DNA of 64,000 nucleotides from Clostridiales bacterium UBA6114 (GCA_002423435.1 DIWE01000005.1:36713-100712), one strand, 5' to 3'; numbered from the stretch's first letter, positions 7,544 to 16,150 are shown. A program made the numbers and translations. The notes: generated by a model from the sequence alone, not told the origin.

Positions 7544-8935
7544 GAAAAGACGATAGCCGCCACCCTGGCGGAACACTGCGCCCTGTTGCGATATGAAGAC
7601 CTGCCGCCGGACACCGCAGCGGACGCCAAGCGCTTCATTTTGGATTACCTCGCATCCGCCATGGCGGGTTGCAAGATCAACACCGCCTTCAACGACATGC
7701 TGTGCGACGTGATCTCCGAAACCGGCGGGACACCGGAGAGCACCGTCCTGTTTTACGGCCTGAGGCTTCCCGCCCGACAGGCGGCCCTGCTCAACAGCGC
7801 CATCGGCCACGGCGCGGACATCGACGACGGCAACCGGGTGGCCCAGGGTCATCCCGGCGTGACGGTGGTGCCCGTGGCGCTGGCCCTGGCCGAGTCGCTG
7901 GGCCTGGGGGGCAGGGACGTGATCGCCGCGGTCGTGGCGGGGTACGACATCTTTGTGCGCATGGGCGCCGCCTTAAACCCCCATCATGTCTCCTGCGGCT
8001 TCCATACCACAGGCACCGCCGGCACCTTGGCCGCCGCGGCCGCCGCGATAAACCTGCTGAAGCTGACGCCCGCCCAGGCGGAGAACGCGCTGGGATTTGC
8101 CTGCATGCAGGCGGCCGGCCTTCTGGAAATTGTGGAGAGCGGGCAGATGTCCAAGGGATTAAACCCGGCCAAGGCCTGCGACAGCGGAATTCTGGCGGCT
8201 TTTATGGCAAAGCGGGGGCTTAAGAGCCCGTTAAACGCACTGGAGGGCAAAAAGGGGTTCCTAAACGCCTTTGCCGACAAGTCCCTGCGGCGCGACAGCC
8301 TGACCCAAGGCCTGGGCAGGGAGTTCTCCATCTCCACCTGCTACATCAAATACTATCCCGCCTGCCGGCATATGCACGGCGCGATCGATGCAGGAATCGC
8401 CTTTTGCCGCAGCGGGAGGGCAAGCTTGCAGAAGGTGAGAAGCGTCACCGTCCGGACCTACCAGACCGCCCTCAACATCACCGGCAACATCCGGGTGCCC
8501 AAAAGCGTGGACGAGGCCAAGTTCAGCCTGACCTACGGCCTGGCCGTCGCCATGTGCCGCGGCGGGTTTACCCTGGCGCACTTAGATGCGGAGAAAACCA
8601 TTGACAGCACGATTCTGGACACCATCGGCAAGATCGCGCTGGAGGCGGACCCGTCCATGGAGGACCGCGCCAAGGGAATCCGCGGCGCGCGGGTGGAATG
8701 GCTGCTGGAGGACGGCACTTCGATCGAGGAGACGGTGCCCCTGCCCAAGGGCGACCCCGGCACCCCCCAGACCGAGGACGACATGGCGGCCAAGGTGGCG
8801 TCCTGCGCCGAGGGACTTTTTGGCGCCGACACGCAGAAGGCCGTACTGGAACTGGCTCAAAAGCTGGATTCGGCCGATACCGTCGAGCCGCTGATCCGCT
8901 GCCTTGCAAACAGGGAAAGGCAGGCGGGGCAATGA
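7541..8935 (+). CDS. MmgE/PrpD family protein (dehydratase/isomerase)
   Basis: The 464-residue protein is an MmgE/PrpD member, the fold of 2-methylcitrate dehydratase, cis-aconitate decarboxylase and iminodisuccinate epimerase. It shows the family landmarks GHGADIDDGN in the first third, GFHTTGTAGT in the middle and YYPACRHMHGAID, corresponding to the conserved K-x-P-C-R-x-x-H region. ATG 7541 is chosen over ATG 7529, which abuts the ribosome binding site. Its stop overlaps the next gene by ATGA. A PrpD-type enzyme under a PrpR-type regulator suggests chemistry related to methylcitrate, but no methylcitrate synthase or PrpB is present, so the substrate differs or the pathway is partial. Confidence 0.87.
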   Translation: MEKTIAATLAEHCALLRYEDLPPDTAADAKRFILDYLASAMAGCKINTAFNDMLCDVISETGGTPESTVLFYGLRLPARQAALLNSAIGHGADIDDGNRVAQGHPGVTVVPVALALAESLGLGGRDVIAAVVAGYDIFVRMGAALNPHHVSCGFHTTGTAGTLAAAAAAINLLKLTPAQAENALGFACMQAAGLLEIVESGQMSKGLNPAKACDSGILAAFMAKRGLKSPLNALEGKKGFLNAFADKSLRRDSLTQGLGREFSISTCYIKYYPACRHMHGAIDAGIAFCRSGRASLQKVRSVTVRTYQTALNITGNIRVPKSVDEAKFSLTYGLAVAMCRGGFTLAHLDAEKTIDSTILDTIGKIALEADPSMEDRAKGIRGARVEWLLEDGTSIEETVPLPKGDPGTPQTEDDMAAKVASCAEGLFGADTQKAVLELAQKLDSADTVEPLIRCLANRERQAGQ

Positions 8936-9906
8936 AAAACCTGGTGATCGCGGGGCCTTACAACCCCGCCGTAAAGGAAATCCTGATCAATAACTTCTCC
9001 GATACCTATAGCCTGACCTTCGTTATAAAGCAAGAGGAGCTCCTCAAGGTGCCCCAGGCGGAGTACTTGATCCTGCGCACCCTGCGGGTGGGACGGCCGG
9101 AACTCGACGCCATGCCGAACCTGCGGTATATCCAGCGGTGGGGCGCCGGCTACGACACCATCGACATCCGGGCCGCCGGGGAGCGGGGCGTCACGGTGGC
9201 GAATTTCGCGGGTGTCAATGCCCCTGCCGTGGCGGAGCAGGCACTGCTTTTGATGCTCGCGGTCAACCGCAATCTGCTCATCATCGACAAAAGCCTGCGC
9301 CGGGGGGAATGGATCAAGGTCTCCATCGAAAAGACCTCCTACATGCTGGCGGGCAAACGGGTCGGCGTGATCGGGGCGGGCAGCATCGGAAAAATTTTGG
9401 GAGGCTTCGTCAGGGCGCTCGGCGGGCATGTCCAGTACTACGACATCCGCCGGCTGCCATCCCGGCTGGAAGAGGAACAGGGCTTCACCTACGCGGATCT
9501 GGAGACCCTCTTTCGCACCTCCGACGTCATCAGCCTGCACGTGCCCTTAAGCGACAGCACCCGCTATATGATCAACAAGGACTCCATCGCCCTGATGAAG
9601 CGAAACGTTGTCATTGTCAACACCTCCCGGGGCGGCATCATCAACGAGGCGGACCTCTATCAGGCCCTGGTGGACGGGCGCGTGGCGGGAGCGGGACTCG
9701 ACTGCTTCGAGACCGAGCCGGTCACACCCGGATCCATGCCCTTCGCCGGGCTGGACAATGTGGTGCTGTCCTGCCATATCGGCGGCAACACCGCCGACAT
9801 TGTGCTGATGATCGCGGAAAAGATTCCCGATCTCGTAAACGCCTTCGACAAAGGCGAGCTGGACACCAAATACATTGTGAACGAGCAATACCTGCCCTCA
9901 AAGTGA
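8932..9906 (+). CDS. D-isomer-specific 2-hydroxyacid dehydrogenase
   Basis: The 324-residue NAD(P)-dependent enzyme has the Rossmann motif GVIGAGSIGK and the catalytic triad Arg in NTSRGG, Glu in FETEP and His in SCHIGGNT. It should interconvert a 2-oxo acid and a D-2-hydroxy acid. It overlaps the MmgE/PrpD gene by 4 bp (ATGA), so the two are translationally coupled. It is the last gene of the operon and is followed by two hairpins. The substrate is unknown; it could oxidise an incoming hydroxy acid or reduce a 2-oxo product. Confidence 0.87.
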   Translation: MKNLVIAGPYNPAVKEILINNFSDTYSLTFVIKQEELLKVPQAEYLILRTLRVGRPELDAMPNLRYIQRWGAGYDTIDIRAAGERGVTVANFAGVNAPAVAEQALLLMLAVNRNLLIIDKSLRRGEWIKVSIEKTSYMLAGKRVGVIGAGSIGKILGGFVRALGGHVQYYDIRRLPSRLEEEQGFTYADLETLFRTSDVISLHVPLSDSTRYMINKDSIALMKRNVVIVNTSRGGIINEADLYQALVDGRVAGAGLDCFETEPVTPGSMPFAGLDNVVLSCHIGGNTADIVLMIAEKIPDLVNAFDKGELDTKYIVNEQYLPSK

Positions 9907-9953
9907 CCCCGGCCGCGAGAGGCGGCAATCATTCCGCAAAACCACATATAAAA

Positions 9954-9985
9954 GCGGACAGGAGCGCGCCCCCTGTCCGCTTTGC
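9954..9985 (+). terminator. Intrinsic terminator after the dehydrogenase gene
   Basis: GCGGACAGG (9954-9962) pairs perfectly with CCTGTCCGC (9972-9980) around a 9-nt loop, followed by a moderately T-rich tail. Confidence 0.55.
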
Positions 9986-10046
9986 GTTGCCTTTTATCGC
10001 CGCACTTGATACTTTTTCTATCTCGTCCCGCCACTTGGTTTGACAA

Positions 10047-10077
10047 ATGCCGGCACCCTCCGGATGCCGGCATTTTA
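10047..10077. terminator. Terminator, probably bidirectional
   Basis: ATGCCGGCA (10047-10055) and TGCCGGCAT (10065-10073) form a perfect 9-bp stem with TTTT after it and AAA before it. It separates the operon ending at 9906 from the convergent permease gene ending at 10167. Confidence 0.65.
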
Positions 10078-10166
10078 TCAAGATGTTCAGGAATCGGCCT
10101 GCGCTGAAAGCCGCTTCGATTATATATGATACACGGATTTAAGTATGCGTTCCTTCAATTTGTATG

Positions 10167-11534
10167 TCATATGTAAAGAAGGAGCATGCCGACACAGAAC
10201 AGATAAGCCCACATGGGCCAGGATTTCAGCATGATTTTTAGGGGGTTGATATTCTTGATACCAAGAAGAGCGGTGAGCATACCGACGACCACGAAAGTAT
10301 TGGTATCGGCAGGGGGCATGCCCTGACCGGCCGAGGCTAAAACTCCGATAGCAGCGCCGATCTTTGTTATGTTGAGGCCCTGGGCCAGGAGGGCGGGACC
10401 GAAGAACGGGGCAACTGTAGTAATGGCAGTACCGTTCGAACCGGTGAACATACCCATCATACACATGGCAACCGCGCCGCCCCACCTGAGAGCATGGCCG
10501 TTAAGAGCGGACGCCCAGGCGGTGATGGCGTCCATTCCGCCGGAGACAATAATGGCGCCGACCATGAACGAAGCACAGACGAAAATGGACATGTTGGGGA
10601 GCGCTCTGTCAAACGCGGCTTTATAGATAGTCTTGCTGTCCTTGCGGCAGACAGAGTAGAAGATAACGCAAAAGATGCATATGACGGTAAAGGTGAGAAC
10701 CATCGTATTGGTCAGGCTGTTTACTATGCGGATATTGCCTATCAGAGGTTTGAGAGCCGATCCGACTGTCTTTCCGATGAGGTCTATGCCAAAGCCATTG
10801 TTCAGAATAATGATGACGACAAGCAAAAGGGTAGGAATACCGGTAAAACCGATTTCTTTGGCAATATCGCCGACTTTTTCGCGCTTCTCCCCTTCGCCCG
10901 CTGCAGCGAGGCCGCGGTCCTTGCCGAAGCAGGTGACGACATAGATGCAGCAAATGACCGCGCCGATCGGAGCGATGACATAGCCGTAATTGAGAATGGG
11001 CATCAGATCGGTTCCCAAGGCTGCAGATGCGGTATTGAAGCTGAAGGAAACAGGCGGGCAGAGGGAGCCGAGCGCGGCGCCCATGACGAGGGTGGCGCCG
11101 ACCTCTTCAATTTTAAGACCCTGGTCATACAATGTCTTGGCTACAAAGATGCTGACGACCATGGTGCAGGCGTTGGTGGAACCGACCAGAGCACCGAAAA
11201 TGGTCAGGGCGATGAAGGTGGCGATCAGCAGAGGGCGTGAGTTGGTGCCGAATATGGCCTTCAGCATACGCATAACCTTATTGATAATGTCCAGACGAAT
11301 CTGGTATTCGGCAAATACGAGAATAATAAAGGTGAAAACGATGATCCACATAAAACGGTCGAGACCCGTCAAAAAGGCTTCCAACCACATCATTGGATTA
11401 TACACGCCGAACGAGATAAGGATTATGATACCGCTTAGGACAAGCCCTACACGCATGTTTCCCCCAATATACGGGATCTTTTTGAAAATAATCAAAAGGA
11501 TCATAGCTGTAAAGGCAATAAGGATATTAATCAC
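10167..11534 (-). CDS. Ion-transporter superfamily (DctM/CitMHS-like) carboxylate permease
   Basis: The 455-residue polytopic membrane protein has about 12 hydrophobic segments and the proline-rich re-entrant segments ALGSLCPPVSFSF and SAGQGMPPADTNTF, one in each half, as in TRAP DctM and related organic-anion permeases. No small DctQ subunit or binding protein lies nearby, so it probably works alone as a secondary carrier. The start is GTG 11534, with GAGGTGA about 8 nt upstream. It is divergent from the GlcG/dehydrogenase operon at 12114 and probably supplies its substrate. Residues 125-154 are encoded again, 93% identical in DNA, as an isolated fragment at 23184-23273. Confidence 0.8.
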   Translation of the reverse strand: MINILIAFTAMILLIIFKKIPYIGGNMRVGLVLSGIIILISFGVYNPMMWLEAFLTGLDRFMWIIVFTFIILVFAEYQIRLDIINKVMRMLKAIFGTNSRPLLIATFIALTIFGALVGSTNACTMVVSIFVAKTLYDQGLKIEEVGATLVMGAALGSLCPPVSFSFNTASAALGTDLMPILNYGYVIAPIGAVICCIYVVTCFGKDRGLAAAGEGEKREKVGDIAKEIGFTGIPTLLLVVIIILNNGFGIDLIGKTVGSALKPLIGNIRIVNSLTNTMVLTFTVICIFCVIFYSVCRKDSKTIYKAAFDRALPNMSIFVCASFMVGAIIVSGGMDAITAWASALNGHALRWGGAVAMCMMGMFTGSNGTAITTVAPFFGPALLAQGLNITKIGAAIGVLASAGQGMPPADTNTFVVVGMLTALLGIKNINPLKIMLKSWPMWAYLFCVGMLLLYI

Positions 11535-11841
11535 TTAGAAATCACCTCTTTTAAATTTGTTGAAATCTCAGACAAAGCAAAGGCTCGGGAGAAACTGTTT
11601 GCACACTTCATACCGCAGATTTTTTGGCTGTCTAACATCCCCTCTCTATATTATTTTTGAGATGCATTTTGAGGCGAAAATATGCGTATCGCACAAAAGG
11701 AGAGAGGTTAACGATAATATGTTAACACAATATGAACAAAATAAAAAATTGGAATAAACGATAACAATCTTCTTGAAAAGCAATGATATATCCAGTCTTT
11801 TTTTTATATAAAAAGCTATCAATATGATTGGTATTTACAAT

Positions 11842-11870
11842 TTTACATCAATAATCAGCCATGTTATAGT
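11842..11870 (+). promoter_or_regulatory. Sigma-70-type promoter for the GlcG/dehydrogenase operon
   Basis: TTTACA (11842-11847) and TATAGT (11865-11870) are separated by 17 bp. Transcription would start near 11877 and give a leader of about 235 nt. Confidence 0.55.
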
Positions 11871-11912
11871 GAACTTGCACATTCATACGGCGGAAGGAGG
11901 ATTGGTTTTGGC

Positions 11913-12005
11913 GACTAAACAGGGAGCAAAAGGCGGATGATTAAAATCTCTGTTTAGTCAGCTCCGGGATCGGGATGAAAATCGGCGTCGAAAGGTTCCG
12001 CCTTT
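11913..12005 (+). ncRNA. Candidate structured leader with pseudoknot-like pairing
   Basis: GACTAAACAG (11913-11922) pairs perfectly with CTGTTTAGTC (11950-11959). The 27-nt loop contains AAAGGCGGA (11929-11937), which pairs perfectly with TCCGCCTTT (11997-12005). The two helices interlock as a pseudoknot or compete as alternatives. It does not match a riboswitch class I know. It could also be a chance feature or a decayed element. Confidence 0.35.
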
Positions 12006-12113
12006 ATTCCGGTTCCGATAGCGACAAGGAATATTCTTAATCCGTATTACCCGGATGAGCAAGAATGACGCAACACACTGAAAAAACAATGAGTATGAGA
12101 GGAAGTAATTTGC

Positions 12114-12542
12114 ATGATTAAAAGACTGTCTCTGGAAGAATGCCAGAAGGTTGCCCGGTTCGCTTTTGAAAAGGCAAAGGCCATCGGCCCCAAGCCGATT
12201 GCTGTTGCGTTTACAGATCAAGGCGCCAACCTCATTTATCTCGCTCTGATGGATGGCGTTCATCCCCGCTGCGGGACCTCCGCCACGGCAAAGGCATTCA
12301 CTTCAGGCAGACTCGGAAAAACCACCGCCGCCATCCTTCAATCCTGCATCGACAACCACTATGAGCTCGCCTCTTTCTGCTGCCCCGGCATCACCTCCAC
12401 GCAAGGCGGCGCCCCCATAAATGACGTCGACGGCGAGCACATCGGCGGCATCGGTCTGAGCGGGCTTCCGGCCGTCACAGACCAGGAACTGGCAGCCGAG
12501 TGCCTGGCTTATTTTCTCGAGCTGCGCGGCGTAAAAAAATAA
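12114..12542 (+). CDS. GlcG/HbpS-like heme-binding domain protein (DUF336)
   Basis: The 142-residue protein is a single GlcG/HbpS (DUF336) domain. It shows the family pattern: N-terminal LSLEECQKVARFAFEKAKAIG, the mid segment KAFTSGRLGKTTA and the closing GGIPL-like segment GGIGLSGLPAVTDQELAAECL. Such proteins often sit beside alpha-hydroxyacid or amino-acid oxidation genes; some bind heme or act as accessory sensors, but the biochemical role is generally unknown. It is the first gene of a five-gene cluster that continues with the dehydrogenase subunits after a 219-bp gap. Confidence 0.82.
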   Translation: MIKRLSLEECQKVARFAFEKAKAIGPKPIAVAFTDQGANLIYLALMDGVHPRCGTSATAKAFTSGRLGKTTAAILQSCIDNHYELASFCCPGITSTQGGAPINDVDGEHIGGIGLSGLPAVTDQELAAECLAYFLELRGVKK

Positions 12543-12650
12543 GCAGCCGTGGATCGGGGCCGCTTCCGGCAGGACAGGTAGCAGTCTGACGGATCTCTAC
12601 GTTCCAGGAGAATCATACAGGATACATATTGGAACTTAATTCAGATGCTG

Positions 12651-12712
12651 CAAGGCGCCTTTCGCCCGATCAAGTTGGTTGAACGATCACAAGATTGGTG
12701 GACGGCGCCTTG
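12651..12712 (+). promoter_or_regulatory. Inverted repeat in the gap before the dehydrogenase genes
   Basis: CAAGGCGCC (12651-12659) and GGCGCCTTG (12704-12712) form a perfect 9-bp dyad 44 bp apart. It could be an operator or RNA stem between the GlcG gene and the dehydrogenase operon; nothing else in this 219-bp gap is recognisable. Confidence 0.3.
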
Positions 12713-12761
12713 TTGGCTCTATATGCTCCGGCTAACGATGATGAACAATCAAGGAGGTATG

Positions 12762-13088
12762 ATGCGAAGCATGCGAATTATCGAGCATCCCATATTGGGA
12801 GAACAAAAAGTGGATAAAATTGTCCATATTACGGTCGATGGCCGCACGATTGAAGCGATTGAGGGCGAAGCGATTGCCGCAGCACTCTATGCCGCCGGCA
12901 TCAAAACGTTTCGTTATACCGAAAAGTTCCATAAACCCCGCAGCATTTTTTGCGCCATCGGCCGCTGCACCGATTGCGCTATGATTGTGGATGGTGTCCC
13001 GTGCACCAGAACCTGCGTGACCAAGGTTCGGGAGGGAATGGTTGTTGAAACACAGGAAGGCTGTGGAAAGTGTGGAGAGACGGAATGA
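12762..13088 (+). CDS. (2Fe-2S)-binding subunit of an amino/imino acid dehydrogenase
   Basis: The product of about 108 residues has a Fer2_4-type ferredoxin fold as in HcnA, opine oxidase and the N-terminus of sarcosine oxidase alpha. The cluster cysteines lie in FCAIGRCTDCAMIVDG and PCTRTC. AAGGAGG (12751-12757) fixes the start near ATG 12759/12762; ATG 12771 is possible. Its stop overlaps the FAD subunit start as ATGA. It probably relays electrons from the flavin subunits to an acceptor. Confidence 0.83.
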   Translation: MRSMRIIEHPILGEQKVDKIVHITVDGRTIEAIEGEAIAAALYAAGIKTFRYTEKFHKPRSIFCAIGRCTDCAMIVDGVPCTRTCVTKVREGMVVETQEGCGKCGETE

Positions 13089-14176
13089 GAGATTTAACGC
13101 AGGTCGCCATAATAGGAGCAGGCCCGGCCGGCCTTTCCGCTGCCCTCGAGATTGCAAAACGCGGCGGACAGGTAACTGTTTTTGATGAGAACGCTCGCCC
13201 CGGCGGACAGCTTTTTAAGCAGATTCACAAGTTCTTTGGCTCCGAATATCATGGTGCCGGCATACGCGGTGTCAATCTGGGAGAGCAGCTTCTGCAAAGC
13301 TGTATTGAAAACAAGGTCAATATCATGCTTGATTCGGCAGTCTTTGGAATTTTTCCAAACAAGGAAGTCGGAGTAGCATCAAATGGAAGGTGCAGCTCCT
13401 TTAGGGCTGAAAAAATCCTAATTGCCACCGGCGCCACCGAGCGCCCGATCAATTTCCCCGGATGGACGCTTCCGGGAGTAATGGGTGCAGGCGCGGCCCA
13501 GACGATGATGAATATCCATCGTGTGCTGCCGGGCAAAAAAGTTCTTATGATCGGCTCCGGCAACGTAGGGCTGGTCGTATCCTATCAGATCTTGCAGGCC
13601 GGCGGCGAGGTAGTTGCCATCGTGGAAGCATTGCCCAAGGTGAATGGTTATATGGTACACGCCAATAAGGTTATGCGAAATGGCGTCCCTATCTATACCT
13701 CTCATACCATCAAGGAAGCCTTCGGAGACGGGCGCGTGGAAAAGGCTGTTATTGTCGAGGTGGATTCGGGCTTTAGCCCTGTCCCCGGCAGTGAAAAGAC
13801 CTTTGAGGCAGACACTGTTTGTCTGGCCGTCGGACTCAACCCGTCTGTGGAGCTTGCCCGTCTGGCCGGGTGCCGTCTCGTCCATATTCCTCGAATGGGC
13901 GGTTTTGTCCCCTCTCATAATGAGGAGATGATGACCAGCGTCCCCGGAGTCTATGTAGCCGGCGATATCGCAGGAATAGAGGAGGCCAGCACCGCAATGG
14001 AAGAAGGAAGACTTGCCGGCATCTCGATTGCATATTCGCTTGATCTGATGAGCGAGGCTGAATATGCCGAGTCGAAGCGGGTTATTAATGAACGTATTGA
14101 AGAGCTTAGGTCAGGCCCTCATGGCAAGGTGCGCAGAGAAGGCAAGCAAAGCATTCTGAGGGGGTATCAGCAGTGA
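13085..14176 (+). CDS. FAD/NAD(P)-binding oxidoreductase subunit (alpha-type)
   Basis: The 363-residue protein carries two dinucleotide-binding motifs, GAGPAGLSAALEIAKRGG at the N-terminus and GSGNVGLVVSYQILQAGG near the middle, with the FAD motif ATGATERP between them and VYVAGDIAGIEEASTAMEEG near the end. It matches HcnB/opine oxidase A and the alpha subunit of dye-linked L-proline dehydrogenase. In those proteins a C-terminal BFD-type iron-sulfur domain often follows; here that domain is on the separate next gene. It overlaps the flanking genes by 4 bp on each side. Confidence 0.85.
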   Translation: MRDLTQVAIIGAGPAGLSAALEIAKRGGQVTVFDENARPGGQLFKQIHKFFGSEYHGAGIRGVNLGEQLLQSCIENKVNIMLDSAVFGIFPNKEVGVASNGRCSSFRAEKILIATGATERPINFPGWTLPGVMGAGAAQTMMNIHRVLPGKKVLMIGSGNVGLVVSYQILQAGGEVVAIVEALPKVNGYMVHANKVMRNGVPIYTSHTIKEAFGDGRVEKAVIVEVDSGFSPVPGSEKTFEADTVCLAVGLNPSVELARLAGCRLVHIPRMGGFVPSHNEEMMTSVPGVYVAGDIAGIEEASTAMEEGRLAGISIAYSLDLMSEAEYAESKRVINERIEELRSGPHGKVRREGKQSILRGYQQ

Positions 14177-14919
14177 CAGAGAAGGAGCAATTGCTGGATC
14201 GAATCAAAAAAGGTCCGGTTGCGGTAATCGAATGTTATGAAGAGATACCGTGCGATCCGTGTCGCACAAGCTGCCCTAAGAAGGCCATAACCTTTAATGG
14301 CCCGATCTATTCGCTCCCGTGCATTCATTTGGAAAAATGCACAGGGTGCGGATTATGTGTGGCAATATGCCCTGGTCAGGCCATTTTTGTGATAGACGGT
14401 TCCTTTTCCTCCAACGAGGGTTTGGTTTCCATTCCTTACGAGTTTTTACCATTGCCCGAAGAGGGCGATATCGTCGATCTTACGGACCGCAGCGGTACAG
14501 TGATAAGCATGGGCAAGATTCACAAGGTCCGTACCGGAAAAGCATTTGATCATACCGCGGTCGTTACGCTTCGCGTACCGGAGAAGCTGCTGATGGAGGT
14601 CAGAGGCTTTAAGCCGAAGGAGAAAACAGAAGCCATGGGCGACGATGTGGTGGTCTGCCGCTGTGAGGAGATCACGCTTGGCGAAATCCGACAGGCCATC
14701 TTGGACGGCGCATCCACCGTCGACGGTGTCAAAAGAGCAACCCGTGCCGGCAAGGGTCTCTGCCAGGGCCGTACTTGCCGTTATATCATTGAAAACATTA
14801 TTGCGCGCGAAATCAAAAAACCGGTGGGAGAGATAGGCTATCCAAGCGTTCGACCGCCGGCTCGGGTGGTTGATATCAAGGCGCTGGCAAGCATTGGGGA
14901 GGATGAGCAATATGAATAA
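14173..14919 (+). CDS. 4Fe-4S ferredoxin/BFD-type [2Fe-2S] electron-transfer subunit
   Basis: The 248-residue protein combines cysteine clusters near the N-terminus (CDPCRTSCPKKAI and CTGCGLCVAICPGQAI) with a C-terminal BFD-like [2Fe-2S] domain (CRCEEITLGEIRQAI ... GLCQGRTC). It should connect the two flavoprotein subunits to an external acceptor. The start is GTG 14173, overlapping the previous stop; its end overlaps the next gene by 8 bp. The split of this BFD domain from the FAD subunit resembles the four-subunit dye-linked proline dehydrogenases of archaea more than the three-subunit Hcn type. Confidence 0.82.
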   Translation: MTEKEQLLDRIKKGPVAVIECYEEIPCDPCRTSCPKKAITFNGPIYSLPCIHLEKCTGCGLCVAICPGQAIFVIDGSFSSNEGLVSIPYEFLPLPEEGDIVDLTDRSGTVISMGKIHKVRTGKAFDHTAVVTLRVPEKLLMEVRGFKPKEKTEAMGDDVVVCRCEEITLGEIRQAILDGASTVDGVKRATRAGKGLCQGRTCRYIIENIIAREIKKPVGEIGYPSVRPPARVVDIKALASIGEDEQYE

Positions 14920-15997
14920 TTATGCCGATGTTATTATTATTGGCTGTGGCGTGCTGGGTTCCAGCATAGCATATCACCTCTCCAAACACGGCAAGAGCAT
15001 CATAGTCCTTGAGCGTGGTGAGATTATGGATGGTACCTCCAACGCGACGGCCGGGCGTATTACCATGCAGGATAACACACCCCGCTTTTTCGGAGAAATC
15101 GCCTGGAAGTCATATAACAATTACAAGACCCTGTCGGAGGAACTGGATGCCGATCTGGAATACAAGGTCACCGGCGGCATGAAGCTCATATATGACAAAG
15201 AAGGGCTTAAAAAAGCTGAGTACGCCGTAGCGGCCCAGCAGGAGCTTGGTTATGATATCGAGCTGATCTCCAGAGATCGGACAATCGAGCTTGAACCTTT
15301 GATTTATCGCGACAATTTCGGTGCCATCTACAGTAAATACGACGGCCAAGTAAGTCCGTTTTGTCTGGTTCACGCTTATGTGAAGGCGGCAATCAGAAAC
15401 GGAGCCAGAATTATGCGCTTTACAAACGTCACCGGCTTTAATTTGAAAGGCAACACCATAACCGAGGTGGTCACCGATCGCGGGAATTTCGCCGCAGGTC
15501 TGATTATATGCGCAGCCGGCATTTACAGCCGAAGCTTAGGCGAAATGCTCAATATCAGCATTCCTGTTCATCCTGAGAGAGGCTGCTGCCTCGTATCCGA
15601 AAAGTTGCCCCCCATACTTCATCTGCAGCTCAACTGCATTACCCAACGTATAACGGGAAACATCATTTTTGGGGATACTTATGAAGCGACCGATCGCATT
15701 GATCGCACTACAAAGCTGGAAAGCATTGTCTCAGTGGCGCGAGGCATCGCAAAGATCGTTCCCAGTCTTACTGCCGTCCAGATCATCCGTTCCTATACGG
15801 GTATCCGCTGCCTCCCGGACGACGGTTTCCCTATTTTAGGCCCTTGCGGCATCATCGGCAATTTTTGGCTTGCATTGTGTCACAATGCTTTTCGTTTGAA
15901 CGCCGAGATAGGTCCCATGATGGCGCGCATGGTGCTCGGGGAATCCGGTATCGAGGAATATCCGCAGCTGTCTTATTCCAGATTTGCAAATAAATAG
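14912..15997 (+). CDS. DAO-family FAD-dependent amino/imino acid dehydrogenase (catalytic subunit)
   Basis: The 361-residue protein has the FAD-binding motif IIIGCGVLGSSIAYHLSKHG followed by the ERG acidic end, and a D-amino-acid-oxidase fold C-terminus (GIRCLPDDGFPILGP). It resembles HcnC, the sarcosine oxidase beta and proline dehydrogenase beta subunits, so it probably oxidises a secondary or D-amino acid. ATG 14912 lies 9 nt from GGGGAGG; ATG 14903 abuts that site. It ends the operon and is followed by a strong terminator. The substrate cannot be told from sequence. Confidence 0.85.
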   Translation: MNNYADVIIIGCGVLGSSIAYHLSKHGKSIIVLERGEIMDGTSNATAGRITMQDNTPRFFGEIAWKSYNNYKTLSEELDADLEYKVTGGMKLIYDKEGLKKAEYAVAAQQELGYDIELISRDRTIELEPLIYRDNFGAIYSKYDGQVSPFCLVHAYVKAAIRNGARIMRFTNVTGFNLKGNTITEVVTDRGNFAAGLIICAAGIYSRSLGEMLNISIPVHPERGCCLVSEKLPPILHLQLNCITQRITGNIIFGDTYEATDRIDRTTKLESIVSVARGIAKIVPSLTAVQIIRSYTGIRCLPDDGFPILGPCGIIGNFWLALCHNAFRLNAEIGPMMARMVLGESGIEEYPQLSYSRFANK

Positions 15998-16061
15998 TCT
16001 GCTGAACAAGCCGGCAATCGGCTTTTAGGGAAGCAGCACTCGCTATTTACCCGTCAAAATG

Positions 16062-16103
16062 AAAACATCGGGGTACGGCTTATCCGTACCCCGATGTTTA
16101 TTA
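16062..16103. terminator. Strong terminator after the dehydrogenase operon
   Basis: A 16-bp perfect stem (16063-16078 with 16084-16099, core ACATCGGGGTACGG) has a 5-nt loop, AAA before it and a TTTATTAT tail, so it can work in both directions. Confidence 0.85.
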
Positions 16104-16114
16104 TAGAACCAAAG

Positions 16115-16150
16115 TTTATATCTGGTCAAAAAGTGTCTATGTAGAGCGAC
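16115..16150 (+). repeat. 36-bp direct repeat, copy 1 (left edge of the lysR site)
   Basis: This segment is identical over 36 bp to 23953-23988, where it encodes the last residues and stop of the LysR gene. Its inner end is GTCTATGTAGAGCGAC. Confidence 0.85.

Larger units (their letters stand above)
11535..12113. other. Divergent intergenic region, 579 bp
   Basis: The region lies between the permease and the GlcG-type gene. It holds one good promoter towards 12114 and a leader with two strong but interlocking base-pairing regions. An open frame at 11557-11757 has no homology I recognise, and I do not call it a gene. Confidence 0.6.

Noticed and set aside
6364..7638. Long minus-strand open frame (424 codons) opposite the CitMHS permease
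   Set aside because: It lies fully opposite a clear membrane-protein gene in G+C-rich DNA, has a His/Gly/Gln-rich unnatural composition and no domain.
11557..11757. 66-codon frame in the divergent region
   Set aside because: No ribosome binding site, no recognisable motif, and it overlaps the likely regulatory DNA of the permease gene.
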